From: Burkholderia sp. Bp8992
GTDB taxonomy: Bacteria; Pseudomonadota; Gammaproteobacteria; Burkholderiales; Burkholderiaceae
Direction: 5' to 3'
NCBI RefSeq assembly: GCF_003853705.1
Contig: NZ_QTQI01000003.1
Location: 62,001 to 126,000 of the forward strand
DNA length: 64,000 bases
Part shown: one piece after another, positions 27,528 through 35,406 of the stretch
How the letters are laid out: each line of letters starts with the position of its first letter
Numbering within the stretch: position 1 is the first letter of the stretch
Position numbers and translations under genes: made by a program
Notes under the pieces: generated by a model
The model's database searches: none
Told to the model about the DNA's origin: nothing
The model's input: only the letters and a program-made list of their open reading frames with translations

Positions 27528-28139
27528 TCAATCGCCCCGCCTCTTGATACCGCCGGTCAACAACGAGATCGCGGTACCCAGTAGATCGTCGATGTGATCG
27601 ACATCCAGTCGAAGGCTGTCGGGGCGCCACATCAGGCTGATCACGCCATTCATCATTGCCCACAGCGCCGTCGACGCATGCTCCGGCTCGATGTCTGCAT
27701 GCACCCACCCTTCGTCGATACCTCGGCTGATCAATGCGGCCAATTTGGCGTTTTGCTGCCTGATCAGGGCAGCAATGCGCGCGAGCGCTTCCGGCTCATT
27801 CGGTGGTTCGACAAGGATACGGAACTGGTGCGGGCGCTCCTTGGCGAACCGCGCGTACGCAGCTGCCACACAACGTAGTTTCGTCTCCACATCGCCATCG
27901 GATGCATAGGCCGCGTCCATGTACTCGCGGTTTTCCTCCAGCGCGCGCTCCGCCACGGCAATGAGCAACGCGGAACGGCCACCTACACGGTTATAGAGCG
28001 TCTGCACTGCAACATCCGCCCGGGTCGCAACCGCTTCAGGCGTAACCGCGTCCAGTCCGCCCTCCGTCAGCAAAGTCTCGGCGGCTTGCACGATCGCCAG
28101 GCGGGTCGCGGCTGCCCGGCGCTGAGTTCTGGATTCCAT
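27528..28139 (-). CDS. TetR family repressor
   Basis: A 203-residue TetR regulator; start chosen at 28139 (MESRTQRRAAATRLAIVQAA). The DNA-binding domain spans about residues 10-57 (AETLLTEGGLDAVTPEAVAT ... VAVQTLYNRVGGRSALL). The C-terminal domain is a generic ligand pocket. It is divergent from an alpha/beta hydrolase-SDR-SDR operon, with a clear 12-bp inverted repeat between the two starts, so it most likely represses that operon and itself. The ligand is unknown, probably a lipid-like ester or alcohol handled by the enzymes. It is separate from the rhamnose system. Confidence 0.92.
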   Translation of the reverse strand: MESRTQRRAAATRLAIVQAAETLLTEGGLDAVTPEAVATRADVAVQTLYNRVGGRSALLIAVAERALEENREYMDAAYASDGDVETKLRCVAAAYARFAKERPHQFRILVEPPNEPEALARIAALIRQQNAKLAALISRGIDEGWVHADIEPEHASTALWAMMNGVISLMWRPDSLRLDVDHIDDLLGTAISLLTGGIKRRGD

Positions 28140-28159
28140 ACGGGGTTTTCCCTCATTAA

Positions 28160-28193
28160 TTGGAACGTATTGCAATCTTAGAATGCATTCCAA
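28160..28193. promoter_or_regulatory. Inverted-repeat operator for the TetR repressor
   Basis: Arms TTGGAACGTATT (28160-28171) and AATGCATTCCAA (28182-28193) match at 10 of 12 positions across a 10-bp spacer. The element lies 21 bp upstream of the TetR start and 41 bp upstream of the hydrolase start, right where both promoters must be. Confidence 0.75.
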
Positions 28194-28234
28194 CATTGGA
28201 TTTCGATCTAGCATTTTACATCTTGGAGGGACAC

Positions 28235-29155
28235 ATGGCCGGGCGGACAAGTATCGAGTTCGTGGCTGGCGGCCGCGGAGAACATTGCCGTGGCTGGCTG
28301 TACGAACCTCGCGGGACAGGCCCGTTTCCTGTCATCGTGATGGCGCACGGGCTGGGCGGAATCAAGGAAATGCGGCTCGACGCCTATGCGCAGCGCTTTT
28401 GCGCGGACGGCTACGCGTGCGTCGTGTTCGACTATCGACATTTCGGCGCGAGCGACGGCTCCCCTCGCCAACTGCTAGATATCGATCGTCAACTGGAGGA
28501 CTGGTCGGGTGCGATCGCTTTTGCACGCGGACACAGCAATCTCCGTCCGGATCAGGTGGTCCTGTGGGGAACATCCTTCGGCGGCGGTCATGTGATTCTT
28601 TCCGCAGCACGCGACCGGACGATTGCTGGTGCCATCGCGCAATGCCCGTTCACGGACGGGGTCGCGTCGTTGTTCGCGTTGAACTGGCGTAGCGCGCTCA
28701 AGGTCACCGCGCTCGCTCTGTGCGATGCAGTGCTATCCCTCGTCGGCGGGGCGCCGGTGATGGTGCCGACGGCGGGTCGGCCCGGTTCTGCCGCGTTGAT
28801 GACCGCACCGGATGCCCTGGATGGTTATCTCGCGCTGGTACCTGACGGTACTGCATTTCGCAATCAGGTCGCAGCACGCTTCGGCCTGAACATCGTTCGG
28901 CACCGACCCGGTCGCAAAGCAGGCGACATTTCCTGTCCGATTCTGTTTTGCGTTTGCGAAGCCGACTCCGTCGCTCCGGCGGGGCCGACGAAACGGTACG
29001 CCCGGCGCGCGCCCCAAGGGGAAGTGCGCATGTATCGGGCCGGCCACTTCGACATCTATGTAGGCAAGGACTTCGAACAGGTGGTCGCCGACCAGCTGGC
29101 ATTTCTCCACCGTCACGTTCCTACGAAGCAAGGAGGCACGCATGTCGACTTATAA
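28235..29155 (+). CDS. Alpha/beta hydrolase
   Basis: A 306-residue alpha/beta hydrolase; ATG 28235 follows TTGGAGGGACAC. It has the oxyanion segment VIVMAHGLGGIKEM, the FDYRHFGASDG loop and the nucleophile elbow GTSFGGGH (Ser), with a later Asp (CEADSVAP) and His (YRAGHFDIYV) completing the triad. It resembles acetyl-xylan-esterase/dienelactone-type hydrolases and X-Pro peptidase-like proteins of this fold. The operon context (two SDRs, TetR) suggests ester cleavage followed by alcohol oxidation. It overlaps the next gene by 14 bp. Confidence 0.9.
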   Translation: MAGRTSIEFVAGGRGEHCRGWLYEPRGTGPFPVIVMAHGLGGIKEMRLDAYAQRFCADGYACVVFDYRHFGASDGSPRQLLDIDRQLEDWSGAIAFARGHSNLRPDQVVLWGTSFGGGHVILSAARDRTIAGAIAQCPFTDGVASLFALNWRSALKVTALALCDAVLSLVGGAPVMVPTAGRPGSAALMTAPDALDGYLALVPDGTAFRNQVAARFGLNIVRHRPGRKAGDISCPILFCVCEADSVAPAGPTKRYARRAPQGEVRMYRAGHFDIYVGKDFEQVVADQLAFLHRHVPTKQGGTHVDL

Positions 29156-30011
29156 GTTGGCGAACAAGGTGGTGGCCATTACCGGTTCCACCGGAGGCCT
29201 GGGATCGGCCCTGGCCGAAGCGCTGCATGCACGGGGCGCGCGTCTCGCACTTTTCGATCTGGAGGCAGACAGGCTCACGGCGCAAACTCGCGGCTTCGGC
29301 CACCCTTCCGACGTTCTTGGCTGGACTGCCGACGTCCGCGATTTCGAAAGCCTCGAAGCCGCCATGGCCAATGCGGCGCATCACTTCGGCCGGATCGATG
29401 TGGTCATCGCAAACGCGGGCATCGACACCATGGCCCCGATGGCCACCATCGACCCGGCCGCGTTTGATCGTGTCATCGACATCAACCTCAACGGCGTGTG
29501 GCGTACGTTCCGTGCCGGCTTGCCATTCGTCCAGCAACAGCGCGGCTACATGCTGGCGATTTCGTCAATGGCCGCGTTTGTGCATTCGCCGCTACAGGCG
29601 TCCTATACGGCCAGCAAAGCGGGCGTCTGGGCGATGTGCGACAGCATCCGTCTGGAGCTTCGTCATCTGGGTATCGGGGTCGGCAGCGCGCATCCGACGT
29701 TCTTCCCGACGCCGCTGATGGACGATGTCGTTGCCGATCCTGCCGGCCGGGCATTGTGGGGAGGCAACGATCGAGGCTTCTGGAAGATGATCCCGCGCGA
29801 GCAGGTCGTGCAGAACATCGTGGCAGGCATCGAGCGCCGCGCGGACATGATCGTCGTCCCGAAGATCAACACGATCGTGGCCAAGGCACCCGGCTTCTTC
29901 AGGCGCTTCGTCGAACGCACTGGCTTTCGCGGCGAGGACATCGAACGCGCCATCAGTCTCGCGTCGGCAACTGGCTGGAACGATTCGACCGCGCACGCCC
30001 CGGCGAAATGA
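29142..30011 (+). CDS. Short-chain dehydrogenase/reductase
   Basis: A 289-residue SDR, overlapping the hydrolase gene by 14 bp. It shows TGSTGGLG for cofactor binding, FDLEADR (acidic, NAD-leaning), NAG and the catalytic Ser ... YTASK. The long C-terminal part (PGFFRRFVERTGFRGEDIE) is typical of the SDR subgroup near lipid and aldehyde metabolism genes in actinobacteria and Burkholderia. The substrate is not known; the sister SDR downstream has the same general layout, so the two may act on related or successive compounds. Confidence 0.9.
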   Translation: MSTYKLANKVVAITGSTGGLGSALAEALHARGARLALFDLEADRLTAQTRGFGHPSDVLGWTADVRDFESLEAAMANAAHHFGRIDVVIANAGIDTMAPMATIDPAAFDRVIDINLNGVWRTFRAGLPFVQQQRGYMLAISSMAAFVHSPLQASYTASKAGVWAMCDSIRLELRHLGIGVGSAHPTFFPTPLMDDVVADPAGRALWGGNDRGFWKMIPREQVVQNIVAGIERRADMIVVPKINTIVAKAPGFFRRFVERTGFRGEDIERAISLASATGWNDSTAHAPAK

Positions 30012-30112
30012 ATGGCAATCCGGTGGCCGCGGTAACCGATCGGCTCCGCAAGATAAGCGGAGCCGATGGCCCGGCATCCATCGCCCCTTGTTTGCGCAGC
30101 AATGGAAATCCA

Positions 30113-31045
30113 ATGGCAGAGGAGCAGTACAAAGTGGCTTACGATCTTCAGGAAAAAGTCGTGCTTATCACGGGTGCTGCAGGCGGCATCGGCGCTGCGA
30201 CCGCGCGTGCGTTGCATGCATGTGGTGCACGCCTCGTTCTAACCGATGTGACGCAGGCTTCAGTGGACCGCCTCGCCGCGGAGTTTGACTCCGAGCGCAC
30301 GCTCGCCCTGGCGCTCGATGTTACCGATGCTGCCGCCACCAAGGCGGTCGTGCAACACGCCGTCGACCGATTCGGTCGCCTCGACATTGCGTTCGCCAAT
30401 GCGGGCATTTCATGGCACGATGTGCCCGCCACCGTGTACAGCTGCGATGAACAGGAGTTCGAACGAATCGTCGAGGTCGACCTGCTCGGCGTCTGGCGCA
30501 CGATCAAGGCTGCCTTGCCGGAGATCGTGCGCAATCGAGGCCAGGTCCTGGTCACCGCGTCGGTCTATGCGTTCGTGAATGGCATGGTCAATGCGCCTTA
30601 CGCAGCGTCCAAAGCCGGAGTCGAGATGCTCGCGCGTTCGCTGCGCGCCGAGCTAGGCGGCACCGGGTCCACCGCGAGCGTGCTCTATCCGGGATGGGTG
30701 GCTACAGCAATTGCCAAGGTCGGCTTTGGCGGAAATGCGCTAGCGACGAAATTGATTGAAAAAGGGTTTCCTGCACCGTTGCGGCGACCGATACAACCGG
30801 ATGACGTCGCCAAGGCCGTCATCAAAGGGCTGCGAGCCCGCCAACCGCGCATCGTCGCCCCGTTCCGGTGGGCACCGCTTTCGTGGATGCGAGGGTTCTT
30901 CAACATCGTGACCGACTGGCATCTCGGGCGACAACACGAGATGCACGAGTTGATGCGTGAGCTTGAGCGCGGCCGAGATCGTCCAGCCGGGCCCGGTAAA
31001 AGGCGGGATGCAGCATCCGTTCCTGCGCCGGCGCCAAGGGCCTGA
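30113..31045 (+). CDS. Short-chain dehydrogenase/reductase (second)
   Basis: A 310-residue SDR with TGAAGGIG, NAG and YAASK, and a C-terminal tail rich in Arg/Pro. The start at ATG 30113 (MAEEQYKVAYDLQEKVVLIT) gives the usual SDR N-terminus. An in-frame ATG at 30008 overlaps the previous stop as ATGA and would add 35 residues of low-complexity sequence; neither has a strong ribosome site. It is the last intact gene of the TetR-controlled operon. The unusually long tail after about residue 285 (GRDRPAGPGKRRDAA) may be a run-on caused by loss of the original stop near a rearrangement, since a gene fragment follows. Confidence 0.87.
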   Translation: MAEEQYKVAYDLQEKVVLITGAAGGIGAATARALHACGARLVLTDVTQASVDRLAAEFDSERTLALALDVTDAAATKAVVQHAVDRFGRLDIAFANAGISWHDVPATVYSCDEQEFERIVEVDLLGVWRTIKAALPEIVRNRGQVLVTASVYAFVNGMVNAPYAASKAGVEMLARSLRAELGGTGSTASVLYPGWVATAIAKVGFGGNALATKLIEKGFPAPLRRPIQPDDVAKAVIKGLRARQPRIVAPFRWAPLSWMRGFFNIVTDWHLGRQHEMHELMRELERGRDRPAGPGKRRDAASVPAPAPRA

Positions 31046-31224
31046 AGCCGTCACATTTCCGTCGGAGGGCATGACGAAGGTGCATGCCGGACACGCTCAC
31101 CAAGAGATGCAAGATCAGGGGGCTCGCGCGGGCGGTCTCAAGCGTGAGCGGCAACGCGCGCTTGAGCGCGCCGGTGGTCGCCGCGGCGAACTCGGTGCGG
31201 AGCAGCCCGGTGCGGGGCTCGTTG
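31046..31224. other. Non-coding, rearranged-looking stretch
   Basis: Joins the end of the second SDR to the asparagine-synthetase fragment. Open frames exist on both strands but none has a ribosome site or recognisable domain; probably remnant sequence at a deletion junction. Confidence 0.4.
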
Positions 31225-31614
31225 AGCATGGCACATGGACTGGAAGCGCGCGTACCCTTCAGCGATACCGAAGTTCTGAACCTGGCTGCCACCATTCCGG
31301 CCGAGCTGGCGCTACGTGATGGCGTGGAAAAGGCCATGCTGCGTGAAGCGTCGCGCGGTGCGTTGCCGGAAGCCGTGCGCCTGCGCAGGAAGTCGGCCTT
31401 ACCCAAGGATCAAGGCAACGGCGAGTCATTGCGCCAGCACACGCGCGAAATACTCGCAACGGACGCCGACCGCATCGCCGGCTTGCTCGACGTACCGCGG
31501 CTGCAGCGCCGCTGCGCCGATCCGTCCCCGCAGAACGAGCACGAGCGGGCGGTAATGTTTCGGGCTTGCTCGCTGGCGCACCGGTCGCGGGTTTACGGCG
31601 TGAGCATGCCATGA
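31225..31614 (+). pseudogene. C-terminal fragment of asparagine synthetase (AsnB-like)
   Basis: About 130 residues match only the end of glutamine-dependent asparagine synthetases: SMAHGLEARVPFSDTEVLNL corresponds to the conserved 'MAHG.EARVPFLD..LVE' segment of the synthetase domain, followed by AAT.PAELALRDG.EKAMLREA and LPEAVRLRRKSALP. The glutamine amidotransferase domain (about 200 residues) and the ATP-pyrophosphatase loop are missing upstream, so no enzyme can be made. The frame is open from 31084, but the first part is unrelated. This is a relic of a larger gene, probably truncated by deletion. Confidence 0.75.
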
Positions 31615-31897
31615 GGCGAGCCTTGTTTTGCGCGGTGCCCGAGAAGGAGCGTCTCAATCATTGCATCGAACCCGACCAGCGCTTGCGAAGCGATAGGCTT
31701 CGAGGTGGCGTTCTACGCGCTTGCCATCCTGGACCATAACGAAGTTCTTTGAAGGGCTCGAACGCGTTCGACGAGAGTCGTAGGCGTACGGCGGCCCCGC
31801 CTTCGCCGCGCCAGGAAAATGCTTTCTACGAATCGTTGGTTTGAGCGGCGCGGCGCTGCCCGTAGCATGGGCGCGTCACCCTCCCTCCAGCATCGGA
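31615..31897. other. Gene-free stretch before the AraC gene
   Basis: No supportable gene. The codon bias seen in neighbours is lost and GC is lower, in keeping with decay after the asparagine-synthetase remnant. It must contain the AraC promoter, but no clear -35/-10 pair was recognised. Confidence 0.4.
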
Positions 31898-32857
31898 ATG
31901 TCCGCGCAAACAGACAAGGTCGTCCATTGGCTGCTCTCCAGCCTGGAGCCCAGAAGCCAGCTCTTTCACGTCGGCCAGTATTGCGGCGACTGGCAGGCGT
32001 CGACCGCCGGCCGCGCCAAGGCGAGCTTCCACATCATCCTGCACGGTACCGCATGGCTTCACTTTGCCGACGGGCGCGACAGCATCCTCGTCTCCGAGGG
32101 TGAAGCGGTCTTCCTGCTGCGCGACGTCCCGCACTGGCTGTCGCCGAGCGCGGTGAATCCGATGGCCGGCACTGTCGCCGGCGGTCTGCCCGTCGAGCGG
32201 CGCGGATCGATGCAACCGCTCGACCCGGCGGTCGACGGCAGCGTCGGGCTCGCGTGCGGCGTCATCGAATTCCACTCCACCCTCTCACGCGCGATCGTGT
32301 CGCTGTTTCCGGCGTGCCTGATCGTGCGGCGCGGCGACGGCGCCCATCGCGGCATCCATGGGTTGTTCGACCTGATTCGCGCCGAGGGCCGGCATGGCGT
32401 CGACGAACCTTCGCCGCTGATCGACAAACTGGTCGAACTGCTGCTGTTCTACGCAGTCCGTGACGCCGCAGGGCACGATTCCGTGGCCAGCGGGCTCGCG
32501 TCGCTGATGCAGCGGACCGGCTTCGGCACGCTGGTGGCCGCGATCATCGACGCGCCGGGCGACGCGTGGACCACCGGGTCGATGGCCGCGTTCGCCAACA
32601 TGTCGCGCACCGCCTTCTGCAAGCACTTCAGCGAAGCGTCGGGCCATTCGCCGATGCAATTCGTCACGCTGGTGCGCATGCGGCTCGCGGCGGACCTGTT
32701 GCAGCAGGGCTTGCCGATTTCGCGCGCGGGCGAGCGCGTCGGCTATCAGTCGGAGTCCGCATTCGCGCACGCATTCAAGCGCACGATGGGCATGCAGCCC
32801 GGCGCATGGCGTCGCGACCGCGACGGCGCTTCGCAATCGGCCGCCCGCCTGCACTAG
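31898..32857 (+). CDS. AraC family regulator (cupin sensor)
   Basis: A 319-residue AraC-type regulator. Start at 31898 (MSAQTDKVVHWLLSSLEPRS). The N-terminal cupin-6 sensor (about 1-190: HVGQYCGDWQASTAGRAKASFHIILHG; AWLHFADGRDSILVSEGEAVFLLRDVPHWL) is followed by two helix-turn-helices at about 215-310 (MAAFANMSRTAFCKHFSEASG; ISRAGERVGYQSESAFAHAFKR). It precedes the AhpD-like gene in the same direction with a 115-bp gap and probably controls the organosulfur genes that follow, although AraC regulators of this subtype are also found as lone stress regulators. The effector is unknown. Confidence 0.9.
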   Translation: MSAQTDKVVHWLLSSLEPRSQLFHVGQYCGDWQASTAGRAKASFHIILHGTAWLHFADGRDSILVSEGEAVFLLRDVPHWLSPSAVNPMAGTVAGGLPVERRGSMQPLDPAVDGSVGLACGVIEFHSTLSRAIVSLFPACLIVRRGDGAHRGIHGLFDLIRAEGRHGVDEPSPLIDKLVELLLFYAVRDAAGHDSVASGLASLMQRTGFGTLVAAIIDAPGDAWTTGSMAAFANMSRTAFCKHFSEASGHSPMQFVTLVRMRLAADLLQQGLPISRAGERVGYQSESAFAHAFKRTMGMQPGAWRRDRDGASQSAARLH

Positions 32858-32972
32858 CCGGACGGCGCGACGGCGCTTCGCGGGACGAATGCACAGGAAT
32901 CGCGGATGTTCGCGCATTGTCCGGCGGCGGTGCCGGCTCGACAATGATCTCACTGCCCTTCCGGAGAATCCT

Positions 32973-33539
32973 GTGAGCCGTCTGCCCTTGCCCACCGTCG
33001 AAACGGCGCCCGCGCCCAGCCAGCCATTCCTCGAGAAATCGCAGCGCGCGAACGGCTTCCTGCCGAATCTCGTGCGCTCGCTCGCGAATGCGCCGGTCGC
33101 CCTCGAAACCTATCTGACCGTCGCCGAGATCAACAGCCGCGCGGGCCTCACGTTCGCCGAGCGCGAAGCCGTGCAGATCACCGCCGCGGCCGTTCACGGC
33201 TGCGCGTTCTGCGTGGCCGGACACACCGCGGCCGCCTTGAAAAAGGCGCACGTCGATCGCGCCGACGTCGACGCGTTGCGCGACGGCGAGCCGGTGGCCG
33301 ATGCGCGGCTGGACGCCGTCGCCGAATTCACGCGCGCCGTGATCGCGACCCGCGGCGCCGTGGCCGACGACGCGCTCGACGCGTTCGTCGCGGCCGGTTT
33401 CACCGAAGCAAACGCGCTCGAGGTGGTGCTGGGCGTGAGCCTCGCGACGTTGTGCAACTTCGCGAACAACCTGGCGCGCAACGAACTCAACCCCGAACTG
33501 GCGGCATACCGATGGGAACCCCGGACACAGGCCGCCTGA
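32973..33539 (+). CDS. AhpD-like (carboxymuconolactone decarboxylase family) protein
   Basis: A 188-residue helical protein. GTG at 32973 has GGAG 7 bp upstream. It carries the E...HGCAFCVAGH active-site pattern: a CxxC redox pair with the following His and a preceding Glu (FAEREAVQI), as in alkylhydroperoxidase AhpD. Such proteins reduce peroxides or carry reducing equivalents. It starts the operon that continues into a flavoenzyme and an SsuABC-type transporter, and overlaps the next gene by 28 bp. A role in detoxifying peroxide released by flavin-dependent oxygenases is reasonable but unproven. Confidence 0.9.
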   Translation: MSRLPLPTVETAPAPSQPFLEKSQRANGFLPNLVRSLANAPVALETYLTVAEINSRAGLTFAEREAVQITAAAVHGCAFCVAGHTAAALKKAHVDRADVDALRDGEPVADARLDAVAEFTRAVIATRGAVADDALDAFVAAGFTEANALEVVLGVSLATLCNFANNLARNELNPELAAYRWEPRTQAA

Positions 33540-34609
33540 CGGCGCCCGCACTCGACGCATCGCTCGTCGACTGGCTCGACTCGCACGCGACGCAGCTCGA
33601 CACGAGCGCCGATCTGAAAGCCGAGGTCGTGCCGCGCCTCGCGGCCGCCGGGCTGTTCCGGATCGGCGTGCCGGCGAGCCTCGGCGGCGCGGGCGGCACG
33701 ACCACGGATGCGATCGCGAGCATCGCCGCGGTGGCCGAGCATTCGCTGGCGGCGGCATTCGTGCTCTGGGGCCAGCGCAGCTTCATCGAGTATCTGCTGC
33801 AAAGCCCCAATGCCGCGCTGCGCGAGCGCTGGCTGCCGGCACTGCTCGACGGCACCTGCGCGGGTGCAAGCGGCCTGTCGAACGCGATGAAATATCTGTG
33901 CGGAATCGAGTCGCTTCAGATCGAAGCGACCGACGACTGGCGCCTGACCGGCAGGATGGCCTGGGTGACGAACCTGCGCGCGGAGCAGTTCGTGGTCGCG
34001 GCAGCCGTGTCGTTTCGCGACGGTCGGCCGTCCGCGATCGTCGCCATCCCGCATGACGCATCCGGCCTGACACGGAGTACCGATCTCGACTTGATCGCGC
34101 TGCGCGGCAGCAACACCGCCGCATTGCATCTCGCCGACGTCCCGACCGGTGCCGCGTGGCTGATCCATGCGGACGCACAGGCTTTCCTGCCCGCGGTGCG
34201 ACCGGCGTTCCTCGGCTTGCAGTGCGGGCTTTCGATCGGGCTCGCGCGCCGGTCGCTGGCCGAAGCGCGCCGCGCGGCAGAAACGACGCGCGGTATTCTC
34301 GGCCCCGAAGTCGAATCCTGCGCGGCCGAACTGAGCGCCGCATGTGCGCTGCTGTCGTCCGGCATGGTCGACGGCAGCCTGCGCATGCACCCCGATCGCC
34401 TGTTCGAGCTGCGCATCACGCTCGCGACGCTGGTGGCGACCGCCGTGAACCTCGAACTCGAAGCGAGCGGCGGCCGCGGCTATCTGCGCGATGCCGGGCT
34501 CGGCTTCGATCGGCGCTGGCGCGAAGCGGCGTTCATTCCGATCGTCACGCCGAGCGTGGTGCAGTTGAAGGCGCAACTCGCGGCACGGACGCGGAGCATC
34601 GCCGCATGA
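33512..34609 (+). CDS. Acyl-CoA dehydrogenase-like flavoprotein
   Basis: A 365-residue protein of the acyl-CoA dehydrogenase fold (VVPRLAAAGLFRIGVPASLGG; FVLWGQRSFIEYLL; WRLTGRMAWVTNLRAEQFVV; LEASGGRGYLRDAGLGFDRRWREAAF). The catalytic Glu motifs of true acyl-CoA dehydrogenases are not apparent: the C-terminal region reads FIPIVTPSVVQLKAQL. It is also short. Members next to sulfonate transporters resemble DszC/SfnC flavin monooxygenases or unclassified relatives. The start overlaps the AhpD gene and the stop overlaps the ATPase as ATGA, so the operon is tightly coupled. Probable role: oxidation of an organosulfur compound. Confidence 0.85.
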   Translation: MGTPDTGRLTAPALDASLVDWLDSHATQLDTSADLKAEVVPRLAAAGLFRIGVPASLGGAGGTTTDAIASIAAVAEHSLAAAFVLWGQRSFIEYLLQSPNAALRERWLPALLDGTCAGASGLSNAMKYLCGIESLQIEATDDWRLTGRMAWVTNLRAEQFVVAAAVSFRDGRPSAIVAIPHDASGLTRSTDLDLIALRGSNTAALHLADVPTGAAWLIHADAQAFLPAVRPAFLGLQCGLSIGLARRSLAEARRAAETTRGILGPEVESCAAELSAACALLSSGMVDGSLRMHPDRLFELRITLATLVATAVNLELEASGGRGYLRDAGLGFDRRWREAAFIPIVTPSVVQLKAQLAARTRSIAA

Positions 34610-35400
34610 CGCCCGCGCTGCTGGATGCCCGCAACGTGACGCTCGGCTATGGCGAACCGCCGCGCAACATCGTGATCGCCGATGTCTCGCTGTCGGTCGA
34701 TGCGGGCGAAATCGTCGCGTTGATCGGCCCGAGCGGCACCGGCAAGTCGAGCCTGCTGCGCGCACTGGCCGGCCTGGAGCGGCCGCAATCGGGCACCGTG
34801 TCCGTCAATGGCGCGACGCTGCAGGGACCGCATCCGAGGATTGCGATCGCGTTTCAGGATCCGTGCCTGTTGCCGTGGCTGTCGGCCGAAAGCAACGTCG
34901 CGTTCGGGCTCGCGTTCAAGCATCAGGACCGCCTCACGCGCGACCAGCAACGCGAGCGCGTCCAATCGGCGCTGCGTGCGGTCGGGCTCGAAGCCGCCGC
35001 GGCGCTGCGTCCGGCCCAGCTCTCCGGCGGCATGGCGCAGCGCGCGGCGCTCGCGCGGGCGTTGGCGCGTCAACCGCAGGCCCTGCTGCTCGACGAGCCG
35101 TTCTCGGCGCTCGACGAAGTCACGCGCGCCGCGATGCAACGGCTGCTGGTGAACATCGTCTCGACCACACGATGCGCGACGGTGCTCGTGACCCACGACA
35201 TCGACGAAGCGCTGCTCGTGGCCGACCGCATCGTGCTGCTCGGTACGCAAGGCCGCTTCATCGATGCATGGCAGGTCGATTTCCCGCATCCGCGCGACGC
35301 GTTCGTCAGCGAACTCGGCACGATGCGCATCGACATCCTGAAAGCATTGCAGGCCGGCATGAAGCGCCCGCACGTCACCGAACCCTCCTCCCTGACCTGA
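34606..35400 (+). CDS. SsuB/TauB-type ABC transporter ATPase
   Basis: A 264-residue single-domain ATPase: Walker A GPSGTGKSS, Q-loop FQDPCLLPWL, signature LSGGMAQRAALARAL, Walker B LLLDEPFSALDE and H-loop VTHDIDEAL. The 'PCLLPWLSAESNV' segment is characteristic of nitrate/sulfonate/taurine importers. It starts within the stop of the flavoprotein gene (ATGA). With the next two genes it makes a complete importer for an aliphatic or aromatic sulfonate, sulfate ester or similar sulfur source. Confidence 0.93.
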   Translation: MTPALLDARNVTLGYGEPPRNIVIADVSLSVDAGEIVALIGPSGTGKSSLLRALAGLERPQSGTVSVNGATLQGPHPRIAIAFQDPCLLPWLSAESNVAFGLAFKHQDRLTRDQQRERVQSALRAVGLEAAAALRPAQLSGGMAQRAALARALARQPQALLLDEPFSALDEVTRAAMQRLLVNIVSTTRCATVLVTHDIDEALLVADRIVLLGTQGRFIDAWQVDFPHPRDAFVSELGTMRIDILKALQAGMKRPHVTEPSSLT

Positions 35401-35406
35401 CTACCC

